Shown here piece by piece: positions 26,715 through 36,108 of a DNA stretch of 64,000 nucleotides. This DNA is from an uncultured Pelagibacteraceae bacterium (GTDB lineage: Bacteria; Pseudomonadota; Alphaproteobacteria; Pelagibacterales; Pelagibacteraceae), in NCBI GenBank assembly GCA_902587515.1, contig CACILM010000001.1, positions 62,001 through 126,000 of the forward strand, given 5' to 3'. Both the position numbers and the translations under genes were made by a program. Within the stretch, counting starts at the first letter, position 1, and each line of letters starts with the position of its first letter. Below the pieces are notes generated by a model. The model was not told the DNA's origin. It was given only the letters and a program-made list of their open reading frames with translations, and ran no database searches.

Positions 26715-27467
26715 TTATCTTCTTTGACCAAAAAGTCTTAAAAGCATTATAAAAAGATTTATGAAATCAAGGTAAAGTGTTAAGGCACCCATAACAGCTT
26801 TCTTTCCCATCAACTCGCCACTATCGCTTACTAAGTACATATTTTTAATTTTTTGAGTGTCATAAGCTGTCAAGCCCACAAACACCAGCACACCTATGAT
26901 TGATATTACAAAATACATCATAGAAGATTTCATAAAAATATTTACTAATGAAGCAATAATAATTCCAAATAGGCCCATCATTAAAAATGAACCAAGTTTA
27001 GTAAGATCTCGTTTTGTCGTGTAACCGTAAATACTCATTGCTCCGAAAGTACCAGCCGTGATAAAGAATACTCTTGTAATACTTGCGCCGGTATAAATTA
27101 AAAATATTGATGAAAGCGATGCTCCCATTAAAGCTGCAAAAACCCAGAAAGTAGTTTGCGCTTTAGCTGCTGACATTTTCGCTATTCCAAAGCTCATGTA
27201 AAAAACTATTGCTAGTGGAGCTAGCATTATTACCCATTTTAAACCTGAGGCATATATTGAATTACCAAAATTAGTTAGTCCAAGTATTTGACCTTCTGCT
27301 GAAGTAACAACTGCCATTTTGAAAAATAATAAAGCAACGAACCCGGTTAAAAGAACACCAGAAGCCATATAATTGTAGACCTTAAGCATGTAAGATCTTA
27401 AGCCTTGATCTAAAATTGCTTCAGTTGCTGACGAGCGAACTGTTGATCGTTGTTTATTAATTTCCAT
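26715..27467 (-). CDS. Bax inhibitor-1/YccA family membrane protein
   Basis: About 250 residues with seven hydrophobic helices of the BI-1 (UPF0005) family. The terminal helix region SLVNIFMKSS...GLTAYDTQKIKN has the acidic AYDTQ motif. I start at ATG 27467 (MEINKQRSTV) rather than 14 codons upstream, because the upstream residues are not family-like. Homologues include YbhL and YccA; the latter modulates FtsH. Confidence 0.92.
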   Translation of the reverse strand: MEINKQRSTVRSSATEAILDQGLRSYMLKVYNYMASGVLLTGFVALLFFKMAVVTSAEGQILGLTNFGNSIYASGLKWVIMLAPLAIVFYMSFGIAKMSAAKAQTTFWVFAALMGASLSSIFLIYTGASITRVFFITAGTFGAMSIYGYTTKRDLTKLGSFLMMGLFGIIIASLVNIFMKSSMMYFVISIIGVLVFVGLTAYDTQKIKNMYLVSDSGELMGKKAVMGALTLYLDFINLFIMLLRLFGQRR

Positions 27468-27546
27468 AAGTAAATATATAAGTTTTTTTAAATACTTTTC
27501 AATAGGCAAAAATTGACCTAAAAAACTACTAAATTATTACAATTTT

Positions 27547-28584
27547 ATGAAATTTAAAAAATTAGGCACTACGGAGTTAGACGTAAGTTTAATATGTCTT
27601 GGAACTATGACGTGGGGAACACAAAATACAGAAAAAGATGCATTTGAGCAAATGGATTACTCATTAAGTGAAGGGGTAAACTTTTTTGATACTGCAGAAC
27701 TTTACTCGGTACCTCCAAACTCGGATTCCTACGGCAAAACCGAAGTTATGATTGGAAATTGGTTTGAAAAAAGAAAAAATAGGGAAAAAATAATTTTAGC
27801 CACAAAAGTAGCAGGCCCAGGATGTAATTGGATTAGAGGAGGAAGAAATAATTTTGATGAAAAAACGATTGGTGAAGCAATTGATGGGAGTTTAAAGAGA
27901 TTGAAAACAGATTACATTGATTTATACCAATTGCATTGGCCCGAGAGATCAACCAATTACTTTGGTAAAAGAGATTACACTGTTGATACCGATGAGGGGG
28001 AGTGGAATAGTTTTGAGAGCATTCTTGAGGCTTTAAAAAAATTTATTAAGAGTGGAAAGATTAGGTATATTGGCATGTCTAATGAAACTCCGTATGGACT
28101 CTCAAAGTATATTGAATTATCTAAAAGTAAAAAATTACCTAGGATGATGTCAGTTCAAAATCCTTATAATTTAGTTAATAGAACCTACGAAATTGGCATG
28201 TCTGAAATTTCAATCAGAGAAAAATGCGGTCTTTTAGTTTATTACCCGCTGGCAACAGGTGCTCTATCTGGAAAATATAGAAATGGTCAAATGCCAAAAA
28301 ATTCTAGACAAGCTTTATTTAAAGGTTGGGAAAGACATCTAAATCCTTTAGCTATGAAAGCATACGAGGAATACTATAAATTAGCTAAAGAAAATGAAAT
28401 GACAATGGCTCAATTAGCACAAGCATTCGTAAATACAAGGCCTTTTGTTACAAGCAATATAATAGGCGCTACAACTATGAATCAATTAAAAGAAAATATA
28501 GATAGCGTTAATATTGAATTGTCCGATGAAATTTTGAATAAGATTAATGTTATCCATAATAATAATCCAAATCCATCTCCATAA
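27547..28584 (+). CDS. Aldo/keto reductase, Tas-like
   Basis: 345-residue NADPH-dependent (beta/alpha)8 oxidoreductase close in pattern to E. coli Tas. It shows VSLICLGTMTWGTQN, FFDTAELYSVPP (catalytic Asp and Tyr), LATKVAGP (Lys), DYIDLYQLHWPERSTNYFG, and the C-terminal cofactor motif IIGATTMNQLKENI. The physiological substrate is unknown. It is a single-gene unit between two convergent or divergent neighbours. Confidence 0.92.
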   Translation: MKFKKLGTTELDVSLICLGTMTWGTQNTEKDAFEQMDYSLSEGVNFFDTAELYSVPPNSDSYGKTEVMIGNWFEKRKNREKIILATKVAGPGCNWIRGGRNNFDEKTIGEAIDGSLKRLKTDYIDLYQLHWPERSTNYFGKRDYTVDTDEGEWNSFESILEALKKFIKSGKIRYIGMSNETPYGLSKYIELSKSKKLPRMMSVQNPYNLVNRTYEIGMSEISIREKCGLLVYYPLATGALSGKYRNGQMPKNSRQALFKGWERHLNPLAMKAYEEYYKLAKENEMTMAQLAQAFVNTRPFVTSNIIGATTMNQLKENIDSVNIELSDEILNKINVIHNNNPNPSP

Positions 28585-28627
28585 TACAAGGCATTGAAAT
28601 AGATAATTTTTAGTATAAAAATAAAAT

Positions 28628-29128
28628 ATGTTAGTTAAAAAATTTTTTATAATACTTAGCCTTGGCTTATTTTCTGTAAATGCTTTTGCTGTTACTCCGA
28701 GATCAGCCGGAAAATACAAAAACTGGGAGAGCTTTGTAGCAGAAACTGATAAAGGAAAAATTTGCTTCGCTCAAACCATTCCGACAAAAAGAGCACCAGC
28801 TGCCGTAAAAAGAAATAAATCTAAATTATTTGTAACCTTCAGGCCTTCTGAAGAAATCAAGGATGAGGTAAGTTTAACAAGCGGCCATGATTACAAGACG
28901 TCAAGTGTAACCGCAAGCTCTGGCAAAAGAAAATACTCTTTTTTTTCACAAAAAGATTTTGCTTGGTTGCTGGACGATCAGGAAGAAAAAAAATTTATTC
29001 AATTAATGAAAAAAGCAACTGACATAATCGTAAAAGCAAGAACCACAAAGGGAGCTGAGACCACTGATCACTATTCTATGATGGGATTTACAAAGGCATA
29101 TAATACAGCAAAAAAAGCTTGCAGCTAA
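28628..29128 (+). CDS. Invasion-associated locus B (IalB)-like exported protein
   Basis: 166 residues with a Sec signal peptide (LFSVNAFA cleavage region) and a small secreted domain: NWESFVAETDKGKICFAQTIPTKR, YSFFSQKDFAWLLDDQEEKKF, and a Cys near the C-terminus that could pair with the internal Cys. The CFAQ and Cys-terminal pattern fits IalB (PF06776), common in alphaproteobacteria, including free-living ones. Function is unknown. It ends directly before argG (0-nt gap). Confidence 0.7.
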   Translation: MLVKKFFIILSLGLFSVNAFAVTPRSAGKYKNWESFVAETDKGKICFAQTIPTKRAPAAVKRNKSKLFVTFRPSEEIKDEVSLTSGHDYKTSSVTASSGKRKYSFFSQKDFAWLLDDQEEKKFIQLMKKATDIIVKARTTKGAETTDHYSMMGFTKAYNTAKKACS

Positions 29129-30313
29129 ATGAAAAAAATTGTTTTAGCCTACTCAGGCGGTTTGGATACATCTATAATTTTAAGATGGTTACAAGAAAAT
29201 TATAAAGCCGAGGTAATAGCTTACACCTCTGATATTGGACAAGTTTTAAATAAAAAAAAAATTATAAAAAACGCTAAAAGATTAGGTGTCAAAAAAATAA
29301 TTATCGAAAATCTGAAAAATGTTTTTGTGAAAGATTATGTTTTTCCTATGATAAGAGCTCATGCAGTTTATGAGGGAGTATATTTACTAGGCACATCTAT
29401 TGCCAGGCCATTAATTGCAAAAAGACAGGTTGAGATTGCAAAAAAATTTAAGGCTTTTGCAGTTTCTCATGGCGCAACAGGGAAAGGAAACGATCAAGTA
29501 AGATTTGAGCTTGGTTACGCATATTTTGGTAAAAATAAGATTAAAACTATAGCACCGTGGAGAGAATGGAAATTACAATCAAGAGCAGATTTAATTAAAT
29601 ATGCTAAAAAAAATAATATACCAATTCCTAAAGATAAAAAAGGTGCCCCACCATTTTCTGTGGATGACAATATTTTTCATACCTCAACAGAAGGCAAGGT
29701 TCTAGAGGACCCAAAAAATTCTGCTCCTGAATTTATTTATCAGAGAACAGTTTCACCACAAAATGCTCCTAACAAACCTACAAAAGTAAAAATTACTTTT
29801 AGAAACAGTGACCCGGTTGCTGTTAATGGAAAAAAATTAAGTCCAGAAAAACTTTTAAGTAAATTAAATATTCTAGCTGGAAAAAATGGAATAGGGAGAG
29901 TTGATCTAGTTGAAAATAGATTTATTGGGATTAAATCCAGAGGTGTTTACGAAACTCCAGGTGGTACTGTGTTATATACTGCGCATAGAGCTATAGAGTC
30001 TGTAACTCTTGATAAAGAAACCGCTCATAAAAAAGAGAGAATAATGCCAGAGTATGCTGAGTTAGTTTATAACGGCTATTGGTTTTCAAAAAAAAGACTT
30101 AAATTACAAAAATTAATTGATAAAAAAAGAAGCAAAGTATCTGGCGATATTATTTTAAGTTTATGCAAGGGGAATATAACTATTTTGTCAAGAAGAACGA
30201 AAAATAGAGCTTATTCAATGAAAAAAGTTTCTTTTGAGGAGAATAAAACCTTTAATAAAAGAAAAGTTGAAAATTTCATAAAATTTCACTCTAAACAGTT
30301 AAATAAAGCCTAA
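29129..30313 (+). CDS. argG: Argininosuccinate synthase
   Basis: 394 residues. It condenses citrulline and aspartate with ATP in arginine synthesis. The PP-loop AYSGGLDTS (8-16), LLGTSIARPLIAKRQVEIA, SHGATGKGNDQVRFELGY and the IGRVDLVENRFIGIKSRG region identify it. It begins immediately after the IalB-like gene. Confidence 0.97.
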   Translation: MKKIVLAYSGGLDTSIILRWLQENYKAEVIAYTSDIGQVLNKKKIIKNAKRLGVKKIIIENLKNVFVKDYVFPMIRAHAVYEGVYLLGTSIARPLIAKRQVEIAKKFKAFAVSHGATGKGNDQVRFELGYAYFGKNKIKTIAPWREWKLQSRADLIKYAKKNNIPIPKDKKGAPPFSVDDNIFHTSTEGKVLEDPKNSAPEFIYQRTVSPQNAPNKPTKVKITFRNSDPVAVNGKKLSPEKLLSKLNILAGKNGIGRVDLVENRFIGIKSRGVYETPGGTVLYTAHRAIESVTLDKETAHKKERIMPEYAELVYNGYWFSKKRLKLQKLIDKKRSKVSGDIILSLCKGNITILSRRTKNRAYSMKKVSFEENKTFNKRKVENFIKFHSKQLNKA

Positions 30314-30335
30314 ATTTTTGATAGATTAATATCTG

Positions 30336-30722
30336 ATGAACAGTTCGATTCGAAATATTCAGCTAGTTGCAGTTATAGTTGTTCTTGTATCAACTATTAT
30401 TGCTTTCTTTTTAGAAATGAAAGAAATGTACGAAAACAAAGACATTACATTAGCTGATTTGCTTTTGATGTTCATTTATATCGAAGTAATTGGTTTAGTG
30501 AGGTCTTATTGGGAAACCCAATCCGTAAGAATAACATATCCTTTAATCATAGCTATTACAGCGCTAGCTCGGTTCATAATATTACAAGATAAAGAGAGCG
30601 ACCCTGCCAACTTAATTTATATTTCTTTAGCTATTTTAATAGTTGCGATTGCTACAGTTATTATAAGATTTAGAAATAGTAGGTACTTAAAAATTGAAAA
30701 GACTAGGTCAAGCGAGCTTTAA
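30336..30722 (+). CDS. psiE: PsiE-like phosphate-starvation-inducible membrane protein
   Basis: 128 residues with four hydrophobic helices matching the PsiE family (LLLMFIYIEVIGLVRSYWE, then VRITYPLIIAITALARFIIL). In E. coli psiE is Pho-regulated, but its function is unknown. I see no clear Pho box upstream of this copy. Its 3' end overlaps the convergent folD by 20 nt. Confidence 0.85.
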   Translation: MNSSIRNIQLVAVIVVLVSTIIAFFLEMKEMYENKDITLADLLLMFIYIEVIGLVRSYWETQSVRITYPLIIAITALARFIILQDKESDPANLIYISLAILIVAIATVIIRFRNSRYLKIEKTRSSEL

Positions 30723-31545
30723 AACACGTTAAAGTATTCTTTAACAAACATGCGATTGTCATCGGTCCTACGCCTCCAGGAACAGGAGTTATTGCTTTAA
30801 CATTGTCTTTTAATTCATCAAAATTGACATCTCCTACTATTTTTTCCCCTTCTTTATTAATGCCAACATCTATAACAATCGCATCTTTTTTTACCCATTC
30901 TTTTTTAATCAAATTAGGAACTCCGGCAGCTGCTACTAAAATATCTGCTTTGAGGCACTCATTTTGTAAATCGTTTGTTTTTGAATGAACTATAGTTACT
31001 GTGCAATTTTCCTTTAATAATAATTGAGCCATTGGCTTACCATTTAAATTAGATCTTCCTACTATAACAGCATGTTTGCCTGCTAAATTTGATTCTATTT
31101 TTTTTATTAATAAAAGACATCCTAAAGGGGTGCAAGGAACGATTGAGTTATAACCTGATGAGAGATTGCCAACATTTATTGGATTAAAACCGTCTACGTC
31201 TTTGGATGGATTAATTGCATTAATAATTTTCTCCTTACTTATCTGGCTTGGCAAAGGAAGTTGAACTAATATACCAGAAATTTCATCGTTTTTATTGAGT
31301 TCTTCAATTTTTTCTAAAATATCTTTTTCACTTACATCTTTTGGATATCTTATTATTTCAGAACTAATACCAACTTCTCTAGCACTTTTTTCTTTATTCT
31401 TTACGTAGATTAAACTGGGCGCAAAATCTCCTATCAAGATAACTGTAAGACTGGGTGTTTTACCGCTCTTTTTCTTTAAATCTGAAATTTCTTTTTTAAT
31501 TTCATTTCTAATTATCTCTGCTTGTTTTTTTCCATCAATAATCAT
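30703..31545 (-). CDS. folD: Methylenetetrahydrofolate dehydrogenase/cyclohydrolase
   Basis: 280-residue bifunctional FolD converting 5,10-methylene-THF to 10-formyl-THF. Motifs: SLIYVKNKEKSAREVGI (catalytic Lys), GILVQLPLPSQI, the NADP-binding VGRSNLNGKPMAQLLL, and the C-terminal PVPGGVGPMTIACLL. One-carbon metabolism is important in SAR11. It overlaps yggT by 4 nt. Confidence 0.97.
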   Translation of the reverse strand: MIIDGKKQAEIIRNEIKKEISDLKKKSGKTPSLTVILIGDFAPSLIYVKNKEKSAREVGISSEIIRYPKDVSEKDILEKIEELNKNDEISGILVQLPLPSQISKEKIINAINPSKDVDGFNPINVGNLSSGYNSIVPCTPLGCLLLIKKIESNLAGKHAVIVGRSNLNGKPMAQLLLKENCTVTIVHSKTNDLQNECLKADILVAAAGVPNLIKKEWVKKDAIVIDVGINKEGEKIVGDVNFDELKDNVKAITPVPGGVGPMTIACLLKNTLTCFKARLT

Positions 31546-31838
31546 CTTAAAAATAATCCTGGTGCAAACATTTCAAAAACTAAATTTCTAAAAAACATTA
31601 ATCCTAAAATAAGAATCACTGGAGAGATATCTATAGACCCTAAGTTAGGCAAAAACTTTCTTATAAAGTTAAGAGGAGGTGCTGTTAGTTTGTAAGAAAT
31701 ATCTAAAACAGAATATACAAAACGATTACTTGTATTTAAAACATTAAAAGCGACTAGCCAACTGAATATAACGTGGATAATTAATATCCAAATATAAAGG
31801 CTAACTAGATTGTCGAACAAAATTAATATCGACTTCAT
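31542..31838 (-). CDS. YggT family membrane protein
   Basis: 98 residues with two hydrophobic hairpins and the YggT pattern: WLVAFNVLNTSNRFV, LTAPPLNFIRKFLPNLGSIDISPVILIL. The family is linked to osmotic or envelope stress and division factors in other bacteria; function here is unknown. It is in one run with folD (4-nt overlap) and mscS (1-nt overlap). Confidence 0.88.
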   Translation of the reverse strand: MKSILILFDNLVSLYIWILIIHVIFSWLVAFNVLNTSNRFVYSVLDISYKLTAPPLNFIRKFLPNLGSIDISPVILILGLMFFRNLVFEMFAPGLFLR

Positions 31839-32929
31839 TAATTTTTCTCCACGTAAATTGATGTACTCGGAAAGGCAAAAGAAGCTTTATGTTTTTCAAC
31901 AATATTTTTTATTTCAATTGCAAGAATATCTTTTACTTTCATCCATTCTAGATAGTTTTTAGTTTTGGTAAAACATATTAATTTAATATCTATAGAGCTA
32001 GCTGCAAACTGATCAATTTTCACAGAGAGTATAGTGTTATCAGAAGTAGTGAAATGTTCACTTTTTTTAATATATTCCTCAATTTCTTTTTTAATATCAG
32101 ACAGTTGCTTGCTAGTTGTTCTATATTCGAGACCTATAATCCAATTAATTCTCCTATTGGTGATTTGAGAATTATTTATTACTGCTTTCTCAGCGAATTG
32201 AAAATTTGGTATTGTGGCTAGAGATTTATCGAATCTTCTAACAACTGTAGATCTAAAGCCAATAGACTCAACTGTACCCTCAATAACATCCTCTACAAAA
32301 ATCCAATCTCCAACTTGAAATCTTCTTTCGACCAAAACTAAAATTCCTGAAATAAGATTCTTAAATAAGTCTTGTGCGCCTAATGCAACTGCAACACCAA
32401 ATAAGCCTAGGCCAGCAATGATAGGACCTATTTTAATTCCCCAAAGTTCTAATACCGCAGCTACTCCTAATATAAAAATTAAAACTTTAATTGCTTTTAT
32501 AATCCAGTTCACAAGATCACGCGAAATAAGATCTCCTATTGATTTTATTACAACTGAAAGTGGGCCAATTATTTGATGAAAAGTCCAAAAAATTAAAATT
32601 GTTATCAATGAACGATTAATAGTTTCAAGAAATTCTGCAGCCTGGTTTTCAATAGTTAAATAACTTGTAGATACGAAAAACCCTAAAACTATTGGAAAGA
32701 ACTTTGCAGGTCCCTCCATAGAAAAAACTAATGAATTATCAAAATTATTTGTAGTTTTTGATACGTAATTTTCTAATCGCTTTATAACAAATTTTGAGAA
32801 GATGCCTCTTAAAAAAAGAAAGAAAAGGAATATTAACAAGGCTATAACAATTTCGGAAATATTAACTCCTGATATTCCCTTGTTCCAAACATCAAAAAAC
32901 AAATTTTTAAAATTTTCTAATACTTCCAT
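31838..32929 (-). CDS. Mechanosensitive ion channel MscS family
   Basis: 363 residues. Several N-terminal helices precede the MscS core: the pore helix GLGLFGVAVALGAQDLFKNLISG, then the beta domain (FQVGDWI, GTVESIGFRSTVVRRFD, TIPNF) and a C-terminal alpha/beta domain. It releases solutes on osmotic downshift. It is longer than E. coli MscS (286) by the extra N-terminal helices. Confidence 0.92.
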   Translation of the reverse strand: MEVLENFKNLFFDVWNKGISGVNISEIVIALLIFLFFLFLRGIFSKFVIKRLENYVSKTTNNFDNSLVFSMEGPAKFFPIVLGFFVSTSYLTIENQAAEFLETINRSLITILIFWTFHQIIGPLSVVIKSIGDLISRDLVNWIIKAIKVLIFILGVAAVLELWGIKIGPIIAGLGLFGVAVALGAQDLFKNLISGILVLVERRFQVGDWIFVEDVIEGTVESIGFRSTVVRRFDKSLATIPNFQFAEKAVINNSQITNRRINWIIGLEYRTTSKQLSDIKKEIEEYIKKSEHFTTSDNTILSVKIDQFAASSIDIKLICFTKTKNYLEWMKVKDILAIEIKNIVEKHKASFAFPSTSIYVEKN

Positions 32930-32933
32930 TCAA

Positions 32934-33632
32934 TTATTTCTTTAATTTTGTTAATTCTTCTCCAGCTTCGAAAATTTCAAGCCTTTTCCAACCGTTCTGC
33001 TTAAATACATTTAAAACTTTCTCACTTATACACATAACTTTTGAGTCTGTCATCAGCCCTTTAAGTGAATATTTTTTCATAAGTTCATTAAAGCTTTCTG
33101 CGCTCCTTTTTGAATAGACAAAAATTATGTCAGGAGGATGATCGTTGATTAAATTATTCGTATCTGCGTTTAATTCTTTAATTTTTTCTGAAGTGTAATT
33201 GATGATTTTTTCTATTTGAAAACCCTCTTTTTGAAGCTCTAGATCTAAGTCTGAGGTAATATTATCTCCGCATATATAAGCTAAGACTTTTTTTTTATCT
33301 AAGTCACCTGAGTTAACAATAATATTTTTTAAAGCATTTATCGTCCCGCCAGCTGAAATAGTATTGCTATAACCTTGTTGTCTTACAATCTTTTCTGTAA
33401 TTGCTCCAACACAGAAACAAAGTTTGTTTCTATCTGGTTTTATTAGTTTTAGACTTCTAATTGCATTAGCACTTGTAAATATAAACGCATAGTATTTCTC
33501 AGGATCTATAGGATCAAGTTCTGCTTTTGAAATTTTTAAAGTAGGTACATGAATAATTTTATGTCCTAAAGAAAATAATTTACCCATTAAATCTTCAGAA
33601 TCAATTAAAGGTCTTGTTATTATAATATTCAT
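32934..33632 (-). CDS. hemD: Uroporphyrinogen-III synthase
   Basis: 232 residues of the weakly conserved HemD family: IIITRPLIDSEDL start, FIFTSANAIRSL, and the C-terminal DIIFVYSKRSAESFNELMKKY. It closes the tetrapyrrole ring with D-ring inversion. The call is supported by the 4-nt overlap with hemC. Confidence 0.9.
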   Translation of the reverse strand: MNIIITRPLIDSEDLMGKLFSLGHKIIHVPTLKISKAELDPIDPEKYYAFIFTSANAIRSLKLIKPDRNKLCFCVGAITEKIVRQQGYSNTISAGGTINALKNIIVNSGDLDKKKVLAYICGDNITSDLDLELQKEGFQIEKIINYTSEKIKELNADTNNLINDHPPDIIFVYSKRSAESFNELMKKYSLKGLMTDSKVMCISEKVLNVFKQNGWKRLEIFEAGEELTKLKK

Positions 33633-34546
33633 TTTTTTTTAAATTTCTCTCCGGCTAGATCCAATAATTTTTCACCAACACTTTTCCCAATAAAAGATGC
33701 GTCAACCTCTCTTCCCGTAAGTTCATATTCAAAACTCTCTTGTCCGCTATCTGAAAAAAGCTGAGCTTTGAGTTTTAAATTATGGTTTTCGATTTCAGCT
33801 AACCCGCCTATTGCAGTATTGCAATCCCCTCCAATAGTTTGAAGCATTTTTCTTTCAGCAATTGCGCATAAACTAGTTGCGCTATCATTTATTCTTTTAA
33901 TTAGACTTTTAATTTCATCTTCCTTTCTACATTGTACTGCAATTATGCCTTGTCCTACCGCTGGTAAAATGTGCTCACAGTTAAAGGTGAAGCTAATTTT
34001 TTTATCGAGCTTAAGTGATTTAACTCCAGCAGCTGCAAGAATGACTCCATCTAATTTGTTCTCATTAATTTTATTAATTCTAGTATCAATATTTCCCCGA
34101 ATATTGATTACAGAAATATTATTATTTATTTTTTTTAATTGAAGTTCTCTCCTTTTTGAACTTGAGCCGATTTTTACGCCATTTCTTAAATCAGAAATAT
34201 TTTTAATTTTTTCACTAATTATTACATCTCGGTAATCGTTTCTCTTTAAATATGCACCTATCAATAGACTCTCGTTTTCATTAGCCTCCATATCTTTTAA
34301 AGAATGAACGGCAATGTCTATTTCTTTCTTTAATAAACTTTCTTCAATTTCTTTACAAAATAAATTTTTTCCACCTATTTCTGAAATATTCTTATTTAGA
34401 TACAAATCACCTGATGTTTTTATAGCTTTAAAATAAATATTTTCCTCTTTAAGGTCATTATTGTTTTTTAGTAATAGCTCTTTAACTTTAGCTACATAGG
34501 CTAATGAAAGTTTACTGCCTCGAGCTCCAATTGTAATTTTTGTCAT
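33629..34546 (-). CDS. hemC: Porphobilinogen deaminase
   Basis: 305 residues. It polymerises four porphobilinogens. The dipyrromethane-cofactor cysteine is Cys242 in IGGDCNTAIGG. AVHSLKDME, GSSSKRRELQL and ILPAVGQGIIAVQ are family motifs. It is divergent from tsaD with a 55-nt spacer, an arrangement common in alphaproteobacteria. Confidence 0.96.
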   Translation of the reverse strand: MTKITIGARGSKLSLAYVAKVKELLLKNNNDLKEENIYFKAIKTSGDLYLNKNISEIGGKNLFCKEIEESLLKKEIDIAVHSLKDMEANENESLLIGAYLKRNDYRDVIISEKIKNISDLRNGVKIGSSSKRRELQLKKINNNISVINIRGNIDTRINKINENKLDGVILAAAGVKSLKLDKKISFTFNCEHILPAVGQGIIAVQCRKEDEIKSLIKRINDSATSLCAIAERKMLQTIGGDCNTAIGGLAEIENHNLKLKAQLFSDSGQESFEYELTGREVDASFIGKSVGEKLLDLAGEKFKKK

Positions 34547-34601
34547 TAATTGATTATATATTTGATAGAAGTATTTTATACTATTTTAATTTTTTAAAGA
34601 G

Positions 34602-35678
34602 ATGACAAAAAAGATTACATTTTTAGGAATAGAAACCAGTTGTGATGAAACTGCTGCATCTGTAATTAGGGAAAATGATAAGGGCACCGCAGACGTTTTA
34701 TCAAATATCGTTTCAAGTCAGATTTCAGAGCATAAAAAATTTGGAGGAGTGGTGCCTGAATTAGCTGCTAGAGCACATATAGAAAATATTGAATATATAA
34801 TCAAAGCTGCTTTAGAGAAGAGCAAAGTTTCTTTAAATGAAATAGATGGCATTGCAGCTACTGCGGGTCCAGGTTTAATTGTTTGTTTAACGGTTGGACT
34901 TAACATAGGTAAATCAATTGCTGCATTTTCAAATAAACCATTCGTTGCCGTTAATCATTTAGAAGGTCATGCTTTAAGTCCAGGAATAGAAAATAATATT
35001 CCATTCCCTTACTTGCTTTTATTAATTTCTGGAGGTCACTCTCAATTTTTAATTGTTAAAGATGTAAATGAATACGAACAATTAGGGACCACAATCGATG
35101 ATGCTTTAGGTGAAGCTTTTGATAAAACTGCAAAATTGCTTGACCTAGGTTATCCAGGTGGACCGAGTGTTGAAAAAGCCTCAAAACTGGGAGATAAAAA
35201 TTTTTTTACGCTACCTGAACCAATAGTAAATAAAGCAGGATGTAATTTATCATTTGCTGGACTTAAAACTGCAGTTTTGAGAGAGTCAAAAAAAATAAAC
35301 GGAAATGATAAATTAAAATTTAATCTTGCAGCATCTTTTCAAAATACCATAAATAAAATTCTTTATAAAAAAACAAAGATTGCAATCGAAATGTTTAAAA
35401 AAAAAATTAAAACCCCAAATATTAATTTAGTTGTAGCTGGAGGTGTAGCTGCTAATATTTCGATAAGAGAAAATTTAAAAAAACTTTCAAGAGAAATAGG
35501 ATTTAAAACTATTTATCCTGATTTAAAATTTTGTGGTGATAATGCTGCTATGATTGCATGGGCAGGTATAAAAAGATTTAAAAAAAATTTATTAAATAAT
35601 ATAGATGTCGAAGCTAAATCTAGATGGCCTTTGGATGAAAATGCTCCCTATATGAAGGGGCCAGGTTTAAAGTTATAA
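34602..35678 (+). CDS. tsaD: tRNA N6-threonylcarbamoyladenosine synthase subunit TsaD
   Basis: 358-residue ASKHA-fold enzyme that transfers threonylcarbamoyl to A37 of ANN-decoding tRNAs. It has GIETSCDETAAS at the N-terminus, metal-binding His119 and His123 in NHLEGHAL, LLLISGGHSQ, and GGVAANISIRENL. It overlaps the EVE gene by one base (TAATG). Confidence 0.97.
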   Translation: MTKKITFLGIETSCDETAASVIRENDKGTADVLSNIVSSQISEHKKFGGVVPELAARAHIENIEYIIKAALEKSKVSLNEIDGIAATAGPGLIVCLTVGLNIGKSIAAFSNKPFVAVNHLEGHALSPGIENNIPFPYLLLLISGGHSQFLIVKDVNEYEQLGTTIDDALGEAFDKTAKLLDLGYPGGPSVEKASKLGDKNFFTLPEPIVNKAGCNLSFAGLKTAVLRESKKINGNDKLKFNLAASFQNTINKILYKKTKIAIEMFKKKIKTPNINLVVAGGVAANISIRENLKKLSREIGFKTIYPDLKFCGDNAAMIAWAGIKRFKKNLLNNIDVEAKSRWPLDENAPYMKGPGLKL

Positions 35679-36091
35679 TGAAATATTGGTTACTTAAGTC
35701 TGAGCCTAATGTTTGGTCAATTGAGCAGCAAAAAAAAGCTGGCATAAAAGGTGCTGCCTGGGATGGAGTTAGAAATTATCAAGCTGCAAACAATTTGAGA
35801 AAAATGAAAAATGGTGACTTATGTTTTTTCTATCATTCAAATATTGGAAAAGAAATTGTTGGTATAGTTAAAGTAATTAAATCAGCATTTATTGATAAAA
35901 CTGATAAGAAAAAAAGGTTTGTGGCCGTTCAAGTTAGGTTTGTAAGTAAATTTAAAAGGGCTATTTCTTTAGAAAAAATTAAAAAAAACACGAAAATTTC
36001 TCATTTACCGTTGATAAAACAAAGCAGGTTGTCAGTAATGCCAATAGATTATAAAAGCTGGAAAATTATTTGTAACATGGGTAAAGTATAA
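35678..36091 (+). CDS. EVE-domain protein
   Basis: 137 residues of the EVE (PUA-like) fold: [53 protein letters not shown]. These domains are thought to bind modified bases in nucleic acids. Linkage to tsaD is common in alphaproteobacteria. No catalytic residues are evident. Confidence 0.92.
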   Translation: MKYWLLKSEPNVWSIEQQKKAGIKGAAWDGVRNYQAANNLRKMKNGDLCFFYHSNIGKEIVGIVKVIKSAFIDKTDKKKRFVAVQVRFVSKFKRAISLEKIKKNTKISHLPLIKQSRLSVMPIDYKSWKIICNMGKV

Positions 36092-36108
36092 AAAATTTAG
36101 GGGTATTT